Positions 42,401-50,497 of a stretch of DNA of 64,000 nucleotides are shown piece by piece (positions within the stretch are counted from its first letter, which is position 1; each line of letters begins with the position of its first letter). Under the pieces are notes generated by a model. That model worked only from the letters and a program-made list of their open reading frames with translations, had not been told where the DNA came from and made no database searches. Both the position numbers and the translations under genes were made by a program. Source of the stretch: Bifidobacterium sp. WK012_4_13 (GTDB taxonomy: Bacteria > Actinomycetota > Actinomycetes > Actinomycetales > Bifidobacteriaceae); contig NZ_CP129683.1 in assembly GCF_041080835.1 (NCBI RefSeq), forward strand, positions 1,240,001-1,304,000. The letters are read 5' to 3'.

Positions 42401-43593
42401 TCATATGCGTACATCTTGCTGCGGGGATCTCCGGCCACGGAACTTGCCAACGTTCTCCAGTGATACAGCATCTGTGGAATGTGATGGACCTTGGTTGCCT
42501 GCTCGGTGGCGCGAAGAACATAATCATAGTCCTGGCTTCCATCGAATTCACTGCGAAGGCCGCCCACCCGCTCACGCAACTTCTGACTCATCACGACAAA
42601 ATGAGTGATGTAATTATGGCCCAGCAACAGGTGCGGAGAATAGTCTGGCTTGAAGAAGGGATCGAAACGCCTTCCTTCCTCGGTTATCTTGTCTTCATCG
42701 GAGTAGAGAAAATCTATGGAAGCGTCAGAGTCGATCGCCTTGGCGACCTCAAGAAGGGCATGGGGAGGCAACTCGTCATCGTTATCCATGAAACCGATGA
42801 AATCGCCTGTGGCAAGTTCGAGCGCCGAATTCGTGGCTTCGGAGATCCTGCCATTGGTGCTTCGATAGACTACCTTGATTCTTGAATCCTTCTGTGCATA
42901 TTCTTCAAGAACAGGCTTTATATGCCTGGCCGACGAATTATCGTCCGCTATGCACAACTCCCAGTTCGTATACCACTGAGCGCGAACGGATTCAATGCAT
43001 GCGCGAAGCCAACGCTCGTCCACATTGTATACGGGTATGACGATCGAGATCAGAGGCCGATGGCCGAGCTTTTCGATCTGCTCGACGGCATCCTCATGGA
43101 CGCCTTTCTCATTGTTGCGAATCCATCGTTGATACCAATCAGACTCTCCCACTATTCGTCGTTGAACGGCGTTGAAAAGAGCCCTTGCATAGCGAGGAGA
43201 ACCGATGTGCGTCACCATCTGCAGCAGGTGACGAAGCTGCGATTGCCTTCTCTGCCTGTTCAGGACCCTCATCCACGAATGCAGCGCGATGCGCTTACGC
43301 TTGCGTTGACCGTTTGATTCCAAGACAAAGGTCGCCTCTTTGGTTTCAGCCGGAATCACTATGGTGAAGCCCGCAGTATCTGCAGGGTCGAGTTCATATG
43401 CCTGCACCAGATCCGGTCTGTTGGTTCGGGAGATATCCGCATGCACATCGTCGACGCTCACTCCCATGATCCTGTTTCTGAACTTATCGACCGCCCAGCC
43501 CTGAATGACCAGCACATTCCTCCCATGCTGATTCGCTGGTGCTATGGATTCGATTTCAGCATGGTAATCACGATTATTTATTAGCGCCAGCAC
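39496..43593 (-). CDS. giant multi-domain family 2 glycosyltransferase
   Basis: 1365 residues. The layout suggests a tandem duplication of one unit: an N-terminal beta domain (about 10-105, VLVIQGWAVDKF), GT-2 domain 1 (ISIVIPVYN at 182, MDNDDE at 270), and a degenerate GT-2-like part (SVTVVLSGY at 434, FLDGVMPE in place of the DxD loop). A second beta domain follows (about 660-760, VRIMGWAADLH), then GT-2 domain 2 (ISIVVPVYN at 829, LLDNDD at 916) and GT-2 domain 3 (VSVIIPTKDG at 1088, FLNDDTE at 1178). It resembles rhamnan/galactan polymerising enzymes. It precedes no further genes on this strand before the ribosomal operon. Confidence 0.9.
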   Translation of the reverse strand: MLALINNRDYHAEIESIAPANQHGRNVLVIQGWAVDKFRNRIMGVSVDDVHADISRTNRPDLVQAYELDPADTAGFTIVIPAETKEATFVLESNGQRKRKRIALHSWMRVLNRQRRQSQLRHLLQMVTHIGSPRYARALFNAVQRRIVGESDWYQRWIRNNEKGVHEDAVEQIEKLGHRPLISIVIPVYNVDERWLRACIESVRAQWYTNWELCIADDNSSARHIKPVLEEYAQKDSRIKVVYRSTNGRISEATNSALELATGDFIGFMDNDDELPPHALLEVAKAIDSDASIDFLYSDEDKITEEGRRFDPFFKPDYSPHLLLGHNYITHFVVMSQKLRERVGGLRSEFDGSQDYDYVLRATEQATKVHHIPQMLYHWRTLASSVAGDPRSKMYAYEAGQRAIESALQRRGRKARVTMLENLGTYKVDYEFVEPSVTVVLSGYSKEQIASVKGNTKYDAVSFVCAPSAGFDASSITSDYTVFLDGVMPEKSLWLREMVNYSLEESVAVVGGKVFDAQRRVLNVGVTLRALKSGQPFEMRGSWDEGIGYYFRDLLPRDIFAVTEECMLVRTHEFNDIGGFNKTLVPGLQGIDACLRLSRQAGETTVWEPYSVFTDVKPSHMTIDSRDILNYLKLHANVTDPFATAFLPDAEKEQAGIKYAIDSVDWKRSNGTVRIMGWAADLHDNEDVTVSVEITEAMTLKSLKRFARPDVAYEYPVVPESPLGFEIILKLDEGKLQTSKVNFGIEFVTTSDRQHRNISFSTSAPARAMSTFLRRAKLLRHPRGTVKTLLIRYVSPWKQRNDYRRLIARTERYNLRQVQRRISQFSLKPQISIVVPVYNVDPHWLRLCVQSVQRQYYPNWQLCLADDCSTDSRVAPLLRQLAQSDRRIKVTFRKENGHISRATNSALELATGSYVALLDNDDMLAPQALYEVVKRINANPDIDMIYSDEDKIDEKGSRSQPHFKPDFSPDLLLSTNYISHLGVYRKSIVDKIGGFRVGYEGSQDYDLVLRFIELTSPARICHIPKVLYHWRTLATSTASAGSAKSYTSDAGLHALESMIARRELAATVKSAGPNGIYDIDYAISNQDLVSVIIPTKDGYDNVDRCVQSIIAKTTYKNYEIVIVDNGSRNPHMTELYDTFAAQLGERFRVEHIDIPFNFSRINNIAASRVHGRFLLFLNDDTEVIGPNWMSKMVSFCQIDRVGVVGAKLIYPTETIQHAGIVLGLGGVAGHIQVGAQRDDLGYFGRLIENVDYSAVTAACCMVKASDFAKVGGFDENLAVAYNDVDLCLRIEQLGRNNVWAHEVLLYHFESVTRGYDTKSKQKKSRMDAEGEKLRRRYPELIRNDPYYNPNLSRTSGNYWIRTGVR

Positions 43594-43630
43594 AGGCGTC
43601 CTTCCTCTCTCTGCAATCGTCTCTCATGCA

Positions 43631-44881
43631 TCACATTGAATCGCCATCAATGGAGACCTTGGTATGCGGCACCATCAGGGGCATGGCCGAAACGGCGTAT
43701 CCTCTCATATGGAACTGGTAGGCGGCGGCCTTGATGACAAAACGCTTCGTTCCATTGTCGAATACGATATCTATGTGGAAATCGCCGAAGGCAAGGGTGT
43801 TCTTCACGGAATACACAATCGTATGGCTGCCTGGCTGAAGCACACGCGCTTCGCTATCCCTATCGGGAAGCGAGAAGGCAAGCCAACCGCGGCCATCGAC
43901 GACGTCAACGCGCAATGCCGTGCTCTCGACAGGCTCGGTGTTATGAATGGTCACCGCAATGTCAAAGTCCTCGTATTTTTCGATGTATTGCTGTTCTACC
44001 CCATTGACCGTAAGCCTGATGCCATCCAGCAGCAGCGAGGATTCCTTGGCGCCTTCAGGATGTTCATTGTCCGATCTGGTCGTGCCTAGGAAGGAATTCG
44101 AATAGGCGTCGGCAATCTTCTCCGGATCTCCTATCTGAGATATCTTGCCATCCTGAATGAACATTGCACGATTGCAGTATCGACGTACGTCACCCATTGA
44201 ATGGGTCACAAGAATGATGGTCTTCTTGTTTCTCTTGGCTTCGAAGAAATAGTCCTGACATTTCTTTTGGAAGGCCTCGTCTCCCACAGCAAGGACCTCA
44301 TCGAGAACAAGTATGTCGCCCTGAGATTTGATGGCCACCGAGAATGCCAGGCGTACCTGCATGCCGCTCGAGTAGTTCTTCAGCTTCTGTTCCATGAAGT
44401 CCTCGAGCTCGGCGAACTCGACGATGTCATCGTACATTGCGTCGATCTCATCGTTGGTGAAGCCCAGCATTGCACCATTGAGATAGACATTTTCCCTACC
44501 CGTGAGCTCAGGATTGAATCCGACACCGAGCTCAATGAAAGGAACCAGTTTGCCCGTTTCACTCACAGTTCCTGAGTCAGGAGCATAGATTTGCGAGATG
44601 ATCTTCAACAATGTTGACTTACCGGAGCCGTTCTTACCGACAATTCCGAAGAAGTCTCCCTCATACACATCGAAGGAGATGTCATTCAGCACTTGCTGAA
44701 TGCGGTATCCGGTGCGCCCATGGAGCAGGTTCAGCAGGGAAACCTTGAGACTGTTCGCCCTATCCACTGGTAGCTTGAAGCTCTTAGACACATCCCGAAC
44801 GCTCAGCGCGACCTTGCCCTTGCCCGTCACCGGAGTTTCCTTCGAGTTGATCGCATCTTTGGACATACTCGTCATACTCAT
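43631..44881 (-). CDS. ABC polysaccharide exporter ATPase (Wzt/TagH-like)
   Basis: 416 residues. Walker A GKNGSGKST (about residue 80), signature NYSSGMQVRLAFSVAI and Walker B ILVLDEVLAVGD (with the ALAVGD form typical of polysaccharide exporters). A C-terminal domain of about 140 residues (270-416, beta-rich, VDVVDGRGWLAFSL) is like the carbohydrate-binding domain of Wzt, which recognises the finished chain. It overlaps the permease gene by 4 bases. Confidence 0.93.
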   Translation of the reverse strand: MSMTSMSKDAINSKETPVTGKGKVALSVRDVSKSFKLPVDRANSLKVSLLNLLHGRTGYRIQQVLNDISFDVYEGDFFGIVGKNGSGKSTLLKIISQIYAPDSGTVSETGKLVPFIELGVGFNPELTGRENVYLNGAMLGFTNDEIDAMYDDIVEFAELEDFMEQKLKNYSSGMQVRLAFSVAIKSQGDILVLDEVLAVGDEAFQKKCQDYFFEAKRNKKTIILVTHSMGDVRRYCNRAMFIQDGKISQIGDPEKIADAYSNSFLGTTRSDNEHPEGAKESSLLLDGIRLTVNGVEQQYIEKYEDFDIAVTIHNTEPVESTALRVDVVDGRGWLAFSLPDRDSEARVLQPGSHTIVYSVKNTLAFGDFHIDIVFDNGTKRFVIKAAAYQFHMRGYAVSAMPLMVPHTKVSIDGDSM

Positions 44882-45705
44882 ACCAACTCCGCAAACTTAT
44901 TTGATCTAGAAGAGAAATATGCGATGCCCCAGACAAAGAAGATAACGCATATGATAACAGGAATCAATTTTATCAATGGGTTGCTGAACGAGTCCCATAT
45001 GATCGGATTCTCTGGAGCGATCAGGATATGTCGGGCATCTTGAACGATCTGGGCCAGCGGATTGAGAAGGATCAACCGACTCAGCAGCGGACCGTAGTGT
45101 GGGCCAAGATTCGTCGCAACCAATGACACTGGATATATGATGGGCGTCGCATAGAATCCTGCTTGAATGACGACTTCCCAGATTGGACTCAGATCTCGGA
45201 AAGTGACATAGAGGGCGCCGAGGAAGAATCCGACTCCCAGGGAAAGAACGAAGAGCTCCACGACCAACGGGAAAATCAACAAGCCCCACCAACTGGGCTG
45301 AACTCCGTTGATCAGCGCGAAGATGATCACTACGATGAAATTGATTCCGAAGTTAATCAGAGCGCTCATACCGGCTGAGATGACCACGACGAACTTGGAG
45401 AAATTGATTTTTCTCATCAAATCGCCGTGAACCACCACCGACGACATCGCGCCGGATGTCGTTTCAACGAAGAAATTCCACATCGTGATGCCAAGAAGCA
45501 AGCCGACCGAGAAGTGGGGGACATCCGCACCGAACTTCAAGAAACGGATGAACACCAGATACATTACGCTGAACAGCAGCAAGGGCTTCAGAACCGACCA
45601 AATATAGCCAAGGAACGACTGCTGATATCGTAACTTGAAGTCTGTGGCAACCATGGCCTTAAGAAGCACACGGTTCTTTTCCGAAAATATCTCAAAAATC
45701 TGCAA
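44878..45705 (-). CDS. ABC polysaccharide exporter permease (Wzm/TagG-like)
   Basis: 275 residues, ABC-2 type, with six likely membrane spans. The N-terminus LVATDFKLRYQQSFLGYIWSVLKPLL in outline and the central PLVVELFVLSLGVGFFLGALYVTFRDL are family traits. TTG 45705 is used: AAGGAG lies six bases upstream. It forms the channel for the lipid-linked polysaccharide together with the ATPase. Confidence 0.93.
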   Translation of the reverse strand: MQIFEIFSEKNRVLLKAMVATDFKLRYQQSFLGYIWSVLKPLLLFSVMYLVFIRFLKFGADVPHFSVGLLLGITMWNFFVETTSGAMSSVVVHGDLMRKINFSKFVVVISAGMSALINFGINFIVVIIFALINGVQPSWWGLLIFPLVVELFVLSLGVGFFLGALYVTFRDLSPIWEVVIQAGFYATPIIYPVSLVATNLGPHYGPLLSRLILLNPLAQIVQDARHILIAPENPIIWDSFSNPLIKLIPVIICVIFFVWGIAYFSSRSNKFAELV

Positions 45706-45770
45706 TACGGACTCCTTGTGAATAAACGTACTTATAGTAGCTCAACACAATGAGCCGCAAGCCATGGAAC

Positions 45771-46661
45771 TCAGTCATCTGGTCTAGAGATGATGCGGTT
45801 TTCAGCCACTTGCTTGAGATGCTGGCCGTATGGCGACTTGCCATACTTGCACGCAGCCTCCACAAGCTGGTCGCGATCGATCCACTTGTTCTCGTATGCA
45901 ACCTCTTCGACGACCGAAATCGGCAGGCCTTGGGCCTTCTGCACGGTTCGAACGAACTCCCCGGCCTCATAGAGACTGTCCATCGTGCCGGTATCGAGCC
46001 AGGCATAGCCACGGCCTAGCGTCATCACGTTCAACGAGCCATCCTTGAGATACATCTCGTTCAGGTCGGTGATTTCCAACTCGCCACGAGGCGAAGGCCT
46101 GACCTGCTTGGCCATTTCGGTCACACGCGAGTCATAGAAATAGAGACCTGTCACCGCATAGTTGGATGCCGGATGCTCCGGCTTCTCTGCTATGGAGACG
46201 ACTTTTCTGTCCTTGTCGAACTCCACAACGCCATATCGCTCGGGATCGTCGACATAATAACCGAATACCGTCGCACCATGCCGTTCGGCGGCAGCCTTGC
46301 GCAGCACGTTGCCGAGACCATTGCCATAGAAGATGTTGTCTCCAAGAACCAATGCGCATGGTTCGCCAGCGATGAAGTCCTCGCCGAGAATGAACGCCTG
46401 CGCCAGCCCCTCCGGCTTTGGCTGTTCGACATAGGAGAAATGCACGCCGAACTGATCGCCCGAGCCCAGAAGACGCTTGAAATTCGGAAGGTCCTGTGGT
46501 GTTGAGATCACCAGAATGTCCTTGATCCCAGCCATCATCAGCACCGAAAGCGGGTAATAGATCATCGGCTTGTCATATACCGGCAACAGCTGCTTCGAAG
46601 TGACCGTCGTCAACGGGTACAGCCTTGTTCCCGAACCGCCGGCCAGAATAATGCCCTTCAT
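45771..46661 (-). CDS. rfbA: glucose-1-phosphate thymidylyltransferase
   Basis: Makes dTDP-glucose from glucose-1-phosphate and dTTP, the first step of dTDP-rhamnose synthesis. About 296 residues beginning [18 protein letters not shown] with the nucleotide-binding loop, then [15 protein letters not shown], and [12 protein letters not shown] 46661 is chosen for GAGGAG six bases upstream and the immediate loop; the frame is open 23 codons more. rfbCD and rfbB lie further along the cluster. Confidence 0.96.
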   Translation of the reverse strand: MKGIILAGGSGTRLYPLTTVTSKQLLPVYDKPMIYYPLSVLMMAGIKDILVISTPQDLPNFKRLLGSGDQFGVHFSYVEQPKPEGLAQAFILGEDFIAGEPCALVLGDNIFYGNGLGNVLRKAAAERHGATVFGYYVDDPERYGVVEFDKDRKVVSIAEKPEHPASNYAVTGLYFYDSRVTEMAKQVRPSPRGELEITDLNEMYLKDGSLNVMTLGRGYAWLDTGTMDSLYEAGEFVRTVQKAQGLPISVVEEVAYENKWIDRDQLVEAACKYGKSPYGQHLKQVAENRIISRPDD

Positions 46662-46822
46662 ACCGATCTCCTCAGAATATTCGTTTTGCGCCTCAGGCAA
46701 GTGTACGCACAAAAACCCGTACGCCTTCATACGACTGAGAGAATTTTACCCTTTCCCTTACAAATCTAGTCATGAGCTTTCTGCTACTCTGATGCGTATT
46801 GTTCATCTCATGAGAAGGAACG
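46662..46822. promoter_or_regulatory. divergent region between rfbA and the membrane protein gene
   Basis: Read leftward, TGACTA and TAAAAT are 18 bases apart and could drive rfbA and the export genes. GAGAAGGAACG before ATG 46823 is a good ribosome site for the rightward gene. Confidence 0.35.
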
Positions 46823-47710
46823 ATGAAGGTATTTCGACTCACTAAGACACGGTCATGCACCGTTGCGGTTCTTTTCGCTGCAATACTCATCTATTCCGGC
46901 GGCGAGCTCTGGCAGACCTTGACATGGCCTCCGTTCTTCAGTTTCGACGAAACTCTTGAGGTCGATTATGTGTACCAGCTCACACAAGGTCATTTGCCGA
47001 CCTTCTTCGGCGGAGCGCAGTTCAATCCGCTCAAGCTTGCCTACCCGTACAACGTGCAGTGGAGGTATCAGCACCCGCCCCTCTTCTACCTTCTGGAGAC
47101 CCCGTTCTTTAAGCTGGGAGACACGCTGAATCATCCAATTCGCGGAATCTGGCTTATGCGAGCTTTCGTGTATCTTCTGGGCATCACGCTCATTCTGGTC
47201 TCATTCTGGGTTGCGCGTTGGGCTTTCGGCCGAAGCAGCAAGGCAACATACATCGTTCCACTACTCGTCGCATCGAATCGTTGCCTTCCTTCCGTGGTCT
47301 TCAACTACACCCTTGCAACCCTCTGGGTGGCTCTTCTCTTCGGCTGCACGTGCAAGATCATACGCACGTTCCCACGAAAGCTTTCCTCGTCCACGAGATT
47401 CTTCTGGGTGGCAGTCGTGGCACTTGCACCCTTGACGCGCCTGTCAACGATTCCGATAATGATGCTGTGCTGTGGCGCAGTAGCAATCCTGATGATAATC
47501 CGGCACTCGCAAGCCACACTGAGGGACTGGCTTCACTTGGTCATCCTTCCTGTGGTCATCGCAGTGCTGTCATCATCATGGTTCTACATTCGTCTTCACA
47601 GAATGTCGGGCAACTTCACGGGATCCCAGCCAGCCTGGTCGGCGTCTCATCTTGGCCGTACGACTGATATAAGCCTTCTCAAGGCAATCCACCACGGCCT
47701 CGTTCTATAA
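46823..47710 (+). CDS. N-terminal part of a frameshifted membrane glycosyltransferase-like protein
   Basis: 295 residues. It has an N-terminal span, an extracytoplasmic segment FFSFDETLEVDYVYQLTQGHLPT with acidic residues like the active loop of GT-C/GT-39 (mannosyltransferase-type) enzymes, YQHPPLFYLLETPFFKLGD, and then several spans. It stops abruptly (TAA at 47708) after HHGLVL. Reading one base further on, the next frame continues without stop as FYKNSLAQYHNMSSINS and joins the ORF at 47736. So this is probably a broken gene (or a sequencing error). Confidence 0.75.
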   Translation: MKVFRLTKTRSCTVAVLFAAILIYSGGELWQTLTWPPFFSFDETLEVDYVYQLTQGHLPTFFGGAQFNPLKLAYPYNVQWRYQHPPLFYLLETPFFKLGDTLNHPIRGIWLMRAFVYLLGITLILVSFWVARWAFGRSSKATYIVPLLVASNRCLPSVVFNYTLATLWVALLFGCTCKIIRTFPRKLSSSTRFFWVAVVALAPLTRLSTIPIMMLCCGAVAILMIIRHSQATLRDWLHLVILPVVIAVLSSSWFYIRLHRMSGNFTGSQPAWSASHLGRTTDISLLKAIHHGLVL

Positions 47711-47735
47711 GAATTCCCTGGCACAATATCATAAT

Positions 47736-48332
47736 ATGAGCTCGATCAATTCGACCCGCTACGGTTGGCTTGCTGTCTTCTCTCTCACGCTCATTCCCCT
47801 TCTTCTTGGGGTCATGGCATATGTCAGAAGAATCGTCTCCAACGTCAGGCAGCACGATCAACGGAACGGATCGCTGACCGAGAACGCTCTCATCATCTTG
47901 CTGTGCACGTTTGCGTTCTTCGGGACTACGGTCCAGCAGCTGCTGTTCTACAAGCAGGGTGGCAGCGATAACTCAGTATACTTCAGCCTCATCAGCATCG
48001 TCTTCGCACTGACCATCGCTGCTGGATTCTGTCAGTTCAAGAAGCTCTACAGGCTGCTCGTCCCGGCATGGCTCATCATTCATCTTGCGTTCTTCATGCT
48101 CGAAGTGCGGATCAAATGGCCGTTCTCCACAAACCAGCCTCTCCATGGTTCAGGATTCGTCACTCATGCTCTGGTTTTCATTGGACTAGCATTGGTCGGC
48201 GTTGGCACAATCATGGCTATATTGTTAGTAGCGAAAAACGCGAACGCTGCAGATACCTTGACCGAGAACAATGACAATCCCAAAATTTCAAAGGAACAGA
48301 ATGAAGCTCTTCATACAAATTCCATGCCTTAA
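47736..48332 (+). CDS. C-terminal part of the frameshifted membrane protein
   Basis: 198 residues with about five spans (WLAVFSLTLIPLLLGVM, NALIILLCTFAFFG, FSLISIVFALTIAAGF and others). No Shine-Dalgarno site precedes ATG 47736, and the frame is open back to about 47700, as expected for the tail of the previous gene. Joined, the two parts would make a protein of about 500 residues, normal for GT-39-like proteins. The end overlaps the next glycosyltransferase by 32 bases. Confidence 0.65.
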   Translation: MSSINSTRYGWLAVFSLTLIPLLLGVMAYVRRIVSNVRQHDQRNGSLTENALIILLCTFAFFGTTVQQLLFYKQGGSDNSVYFSLISIVFALTIAAGFCQFKKLYRLLVPAWLIIHLAFFMLEVRIKWPFSTNQPLHGSGFVTHALVFIGLALVGVGTIMAILLVAKNANAADTLTENNDNPKISKEQNEALHTNSMP

Positions 48333-49317
48333 TGAGGAGCAAACGCTTCCTCTGGTATTGAAGAAGATTCCCAAGGCGATTCCAGGAGTCGATGATATCG
48401 AGCTCATGATCGTAGACGATGGCTGCTCCGACAACACCGTCGAGGTGGCTCGTCGCTTGGGTGTAAGGCATGTCGTCCACCATGCGAAGCCTATGGGACT
48501 GGCCCGGGCCTTTCGCGATGGCGTTGACTACGCATTGAAGCATGGTGCTGACATCGTCGTGAACACTGACGGCGACAACCAGTACCCCAGTGAGATGATT
48601 GGCGAGCTGGCGCAGCCCGTGATCCGTGGCGAAGCCGAAATCGTGGTCGGAGATCGTCAGACTTCGAAAATCAAGGAATTCTCAATGTTCAAGCGTCTGA
48701 TGCAACGCTTCGGATCCTGGGTGGTGAACAAGGCTGCCGGCACGCATATTCCCGATGCCGCAAGCGGTTTCAGGGCCTATTCCCGCACGGCGCTCATGCA
48801 GCTGAACATCGTGACCGAATTCAGCTATTGCATGGAAACGATCATCCAGGCGGGCAACAAGCGTCTGGCAATCACCAGCTATGCGATAACCACCAACCCA
48901 AAGACCCGCGAATCGCGTCTCTTCACCAACATATTCGAGCACATGGCGAAGTCGGGCGGCGCCATCGTCCGCAGCTTCCTGATGTTCAAGGCCCATGTAA
49001 TATTTCTGTGGTCGACCGTGATATTCGGCATCCTCGGTCTCTTCCCCTTCGTTCGCTATCTTGCGTATCTTGTCGAGGGTGAGAGCAGAGGTCACATCCA
49101 GTCGCTCCTTGCAGGAACCACTCTGCTGACGTGCGCCCTCATCTCACTCGCGCTGCTGATCATCTCTGAGGTGCAGCGCATCCAGCGCAAGCTTGTCGAG
49201 GACGAACTCGAACGAACCAAGGAAATCATGTACTCGAAGCCTTACCAGAAAATCTGGGAGCAGGAGAGAGCGGATTCGGCACGACCCATTGACGAACCGT
49301 CTTCGTCCACGGTCTGA
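48301..49317 (+). CDS. family 2 glycosyltransferase with C-terminal membrane spans
   Basis: 338 residues. It starts MKLFIQIPCLNEEQTLPLVL with the GT-2 fold; VDDGCSDNTVEVA and the DxD-like NTDGDNQYP are clear. Two C-terminal membrane spans (about 240-300) match dolichyl-phosphate mannose synthase/undecaprenyl sugar transferases (ArnC/GtrB-like). AAAGGAACAG before ATG 48301 supports the start. It would attach a sugar to a polyprenyl carrier that a GT-C enzyme then uses. Confidence 0.88.
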   Translation: MKLFIQIPCLNEEQTLPLVLKKIPKAIPGVDDIELMIVDDGCSDNTVEVARRLGVRHVVHHAKPMGLARAFRDGVDYALKHGADIVVNTDGDNQYPSEMIGELAQPVIRGEAEIVVGDRQTSKIKEFSMFKRLMQRFGSWVVNKAAGTHIPDAASGFRAYSRTALMQLNIVTEFSYCMETIIQAGNKRLAITSYAITTNPKTRESRLFTNIFEHMAKSGGAIVRSFLMFKAHVIFLWSTVIFGILGLFPFVRYLAYLVEGESRGHIQSLLAGTTLLTCALISLALLIISEVQRIQRKLVEDELERTKEIMYSKPYQKIWEQERADSARPIDEPSSSTV

Positions 49318-49351
49318 ATCGGAATCCACACGCTAAGGAATCACACGCATA

Positions 49352-50497
49352 ATGACACGGATACTCGCCTTCGGCACATATAACAAGCGAAAGCACCCCA
49401 GAGTCGGCATCATTATCGATGGACTTCGGCAGCATGGGTGCGAGGTCAGGGAAATCAACCATCCTCTGACGCTTTCCACCGCAGGTCGTGTGGAACTCCT
49501 CAAAAAACCGTGGAATCTCCTCGGCTTTGCCGCAGATGTCATGGGTCTATGGATTCGATTGCGCCGTGACGCCAAGCGATGGATTCGTGACAATGGCAGG
49601 CCAGATGCCGTTCTCGTGGGATACATGGGCCATTTTGACGTATTGCTGGCGCATCATCTGTTCCATGGCATTCCCATCCTGCTGGACCACCTCATCTTTG
49701 CAGGTGACACGGCAAGGGACCGAGGTGCCTCAGGGCTGAAGGTCAAGCTGCTCAGGCATCTCGACCGCATGGCGATCGACGCATCCTCACTGGTGCTGCT
49801 CGATACGGAAGAGCATAAGGCTATGCTCCGTCCAGGAGACCATGGAATCGTCGTTCCCGTCGGGGCGAGCGAGGAATGGTACGAGGCACGTTCGAACGCC
49901 CATAAGCGCGACAAGGGCATCATATTCTATGGTCTCTATACGCCGCTGCAGGGAACTCCGGTGATTGCAGAGGCAATCCGCCTGCTTGCAAAGCGTGGCG
50001 TGACTCCTCATGTGACGCTTGTCGGTCAGGGACAGGACTATGACGCCGTGCATTCACGGCTTGAACGACTGGAAAACGTTGAATTCATCGATTGGGTCGA
50101 GCCTGAGGACCTCCCCCGCCTCGTAGCCGAATACTGCATAGCCCTTGGCATTTTTTCAACGACCCCCAAGGGCCTTCACGTGGTGCCGAACAAGGTCTAT
50201 CAATCCATGGCGGCAGGCTGCGCGGTGATTACGAGCGACACGGCGCCACAGCGTCGTGAGCTGGGAGACAGCGCACTCTTCACGCAGCCAGGCAGCTCCG
50301 AAGCTCTCAGCGAGGCAATCCTGCAGCTGTTGGAGAACCCTTCGAAGCTGGAAGGATTGATGAAGGATGCCGAGCGCAGCTCACAGCGCTTCACCGCCTT
50401 TGAGATAACACGTCCGATCGTGCGATGGCTGCAAGCGAGGCATGAATTCGCGGTTATCCACACATCGCGCATCACTGACCAGCGCGAAGGTCGATAG
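49352..50497 (+). CDS. GT-B (family 4-like) glycosyltransferase
   Basis: 381 residues. GT-B C-terminal marks include GIIFYGLYTPLQGTPVIAEA, EFIDWVEPEDLPRLVAEYCIALGIF and PNKVYQSMAAGCAVITSD, the nucleotide-sugar binding pattern. It would transfer a sugar in polysaccharide assembly. AAGGA lies 12 bases before the ATG. Its last 117 bases overlap, in opposite direction, the end of the membrane protein gene on the other strand. Confidence 0.87.
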   Translation: MTRILAFGTYNKRKHPRVGIIIDGLRQHGCEVREINHPLTLSTAGRVELLKKPWNLLGFAADVMGLWIRLRRDAKRWIRDNGRPDAVLVGYMGHFDVLLAHHLFHGIPILLDHLIFAGDTARDRGASGLKVKLLRHLDRMAIDASSLVLLDTEEHKAMLRPGDHGIVVPVGASEEWYEARSNAHKRDKGIIFYGLYTPLQGTPVIAEAIRLLAKRGVTPHVTLVGQGQDYDAVHSRLERLENVEFIDWVEPEDLPRLVAEYCIALGIFSTTPKGLHVVPNKVYQSMAAGCAVITSDTAPQRRELGDSALFTQPGSSEALSEAILQLLENPSKLEGLMKDAERSSQRFTAFEITRPIVRWLQARHEFAVIHTSRITDQREGR

